A stretch of 6,617 nucleotides of DNA from an uncultured Collinsella sp. Lineage in GTDB: Bacteria > Actinomycetota > Coriobacteriia > Coriobacteriales > Coriobacteriaceae. Both the position numbers and the translations under genes were made by a program. The number at the start of each line of letters is the position of its first letter. Positions within the stretch are counted from its first letter, which is position 1. Below, in pieces: positions 6,538 to 6,617 of the stretch. The stretch lies in NCBI GenBank assembly GCA_900555585.1, contig USLT01000036.1, positions 1 to 6,617 of the forward strand. Direction: 5' to 3'. The notes beneath the pieces were generated by a model. The model ran no database searches and was not told the origin of the DNA. It saw nothing but the letters and a program-made list of their open reading frames with translations.

Positions 6538-6617
6538 AGGCGGAAAACCTGCATATTCGCGCCCGCTGGCTGTGACACAATGCAACGACAAGCAGCTCGT
6601 CGGTTCGCCGCGCCGTC

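Larger units (their letters stand above)
6255..6617. other. Non-coding stretch to the window end, no supported gene
   Basis: No open frame here looks like a protein: the short ones are Arg/Pro-rich, lack a convincing ribosome binding site and overlap each other on both strands. What is present is three short perfect hairpins (6384-6408, 6429-6450, 6523-6537), a T-run at 6342-6347 without a good stem next to it, and two 10-bp palindromes, GAGGATCCTC (6420-6429) and CTTTATAAAG (6491-6500). It could be the regulator's 3' end plus the control region of a gene beyond the window. No clear terminator for the GntR gene was found. Confidence 0.5.

Noticed and set aside
6297..6539. An 80-codon + strand open frame after the GntR gene
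   Set aside because: Arg/Pro-rich and without family features; it has no convincing ribosome binding site and runs through the perfect hairpin at 6384-6408.
6251..6578. Short minus-strand open frames in the last intergenic region
   Set aside because: Low-complexity Arg/Pro/Ser-rich products with no ribosome binding site, overlapping each other and the hairpins.

Overview
The window is a GC-rich bacterial stretch with strong AGGAGG-type ribosome binding sites and tightly packed genes, all on the + strand. The base composition, the C/G-ending codons and a mannose-family PTS beside several sugar oxidoreductases would suit a gut actinobacterium of the Coriobacteriia type (Collinsella/Olsenella-like). 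That placement is inference; no marker gene is present.

Layout. Positions 1-5315 hold six genes that look like one transcription unit entering from upstream: (1) the C-terminal part of a TIM-barrel sugar-phosphate isomerase/epimerase; (2) and (3) the IIC and IID membrane subunits of a mannose/fructose/sorbose-family PTS; (4) a mannitol-1-phosphate 5-dehydrogenase-like polyol dehydrogenase; (5) a zinc-type medium-chain dehydrogenase; (6) an aldo/keto reductase. Genes 1-3 overlap by 7 and 11 bases, and the remaining gaps are 6 to 38 bases. A rho-independent terminator (5342-5379) closes the unit. The soluble IIA and IIB proteins are not in the window and probably lie upstream.

After the terminator there is a perfect 14-bp inverted repeat (5393-5432), then a GntR/HutC-type repressor gene (about 5529-6254). 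The repeat is the best candidate operator for that repressor. The last 363 bases carry no convincing gene but contain three perfect short hairpins.

How the genes may work together: the PTS would import and phosphorylate a sugar or polyol, and the isomerase and three unrelated oxidoreductases would convert the phosphorylated product to a central intermediate. The GntR protein would sense a phosphorylated sugar through its UTRA domain. The substrate cannot be read from the sequence. Three redox enzymes of different folds plus an isomerase is more than mannose, fructose or mannitol needs, so an unusual substrate is likely.

The most concrete anomaly is a frameshift at the 3' end of the polyol dehydrogenase. 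The family-typical C-terminus lies in another frame at 3183-3266, and one missing base near 3181 would reconnect it.
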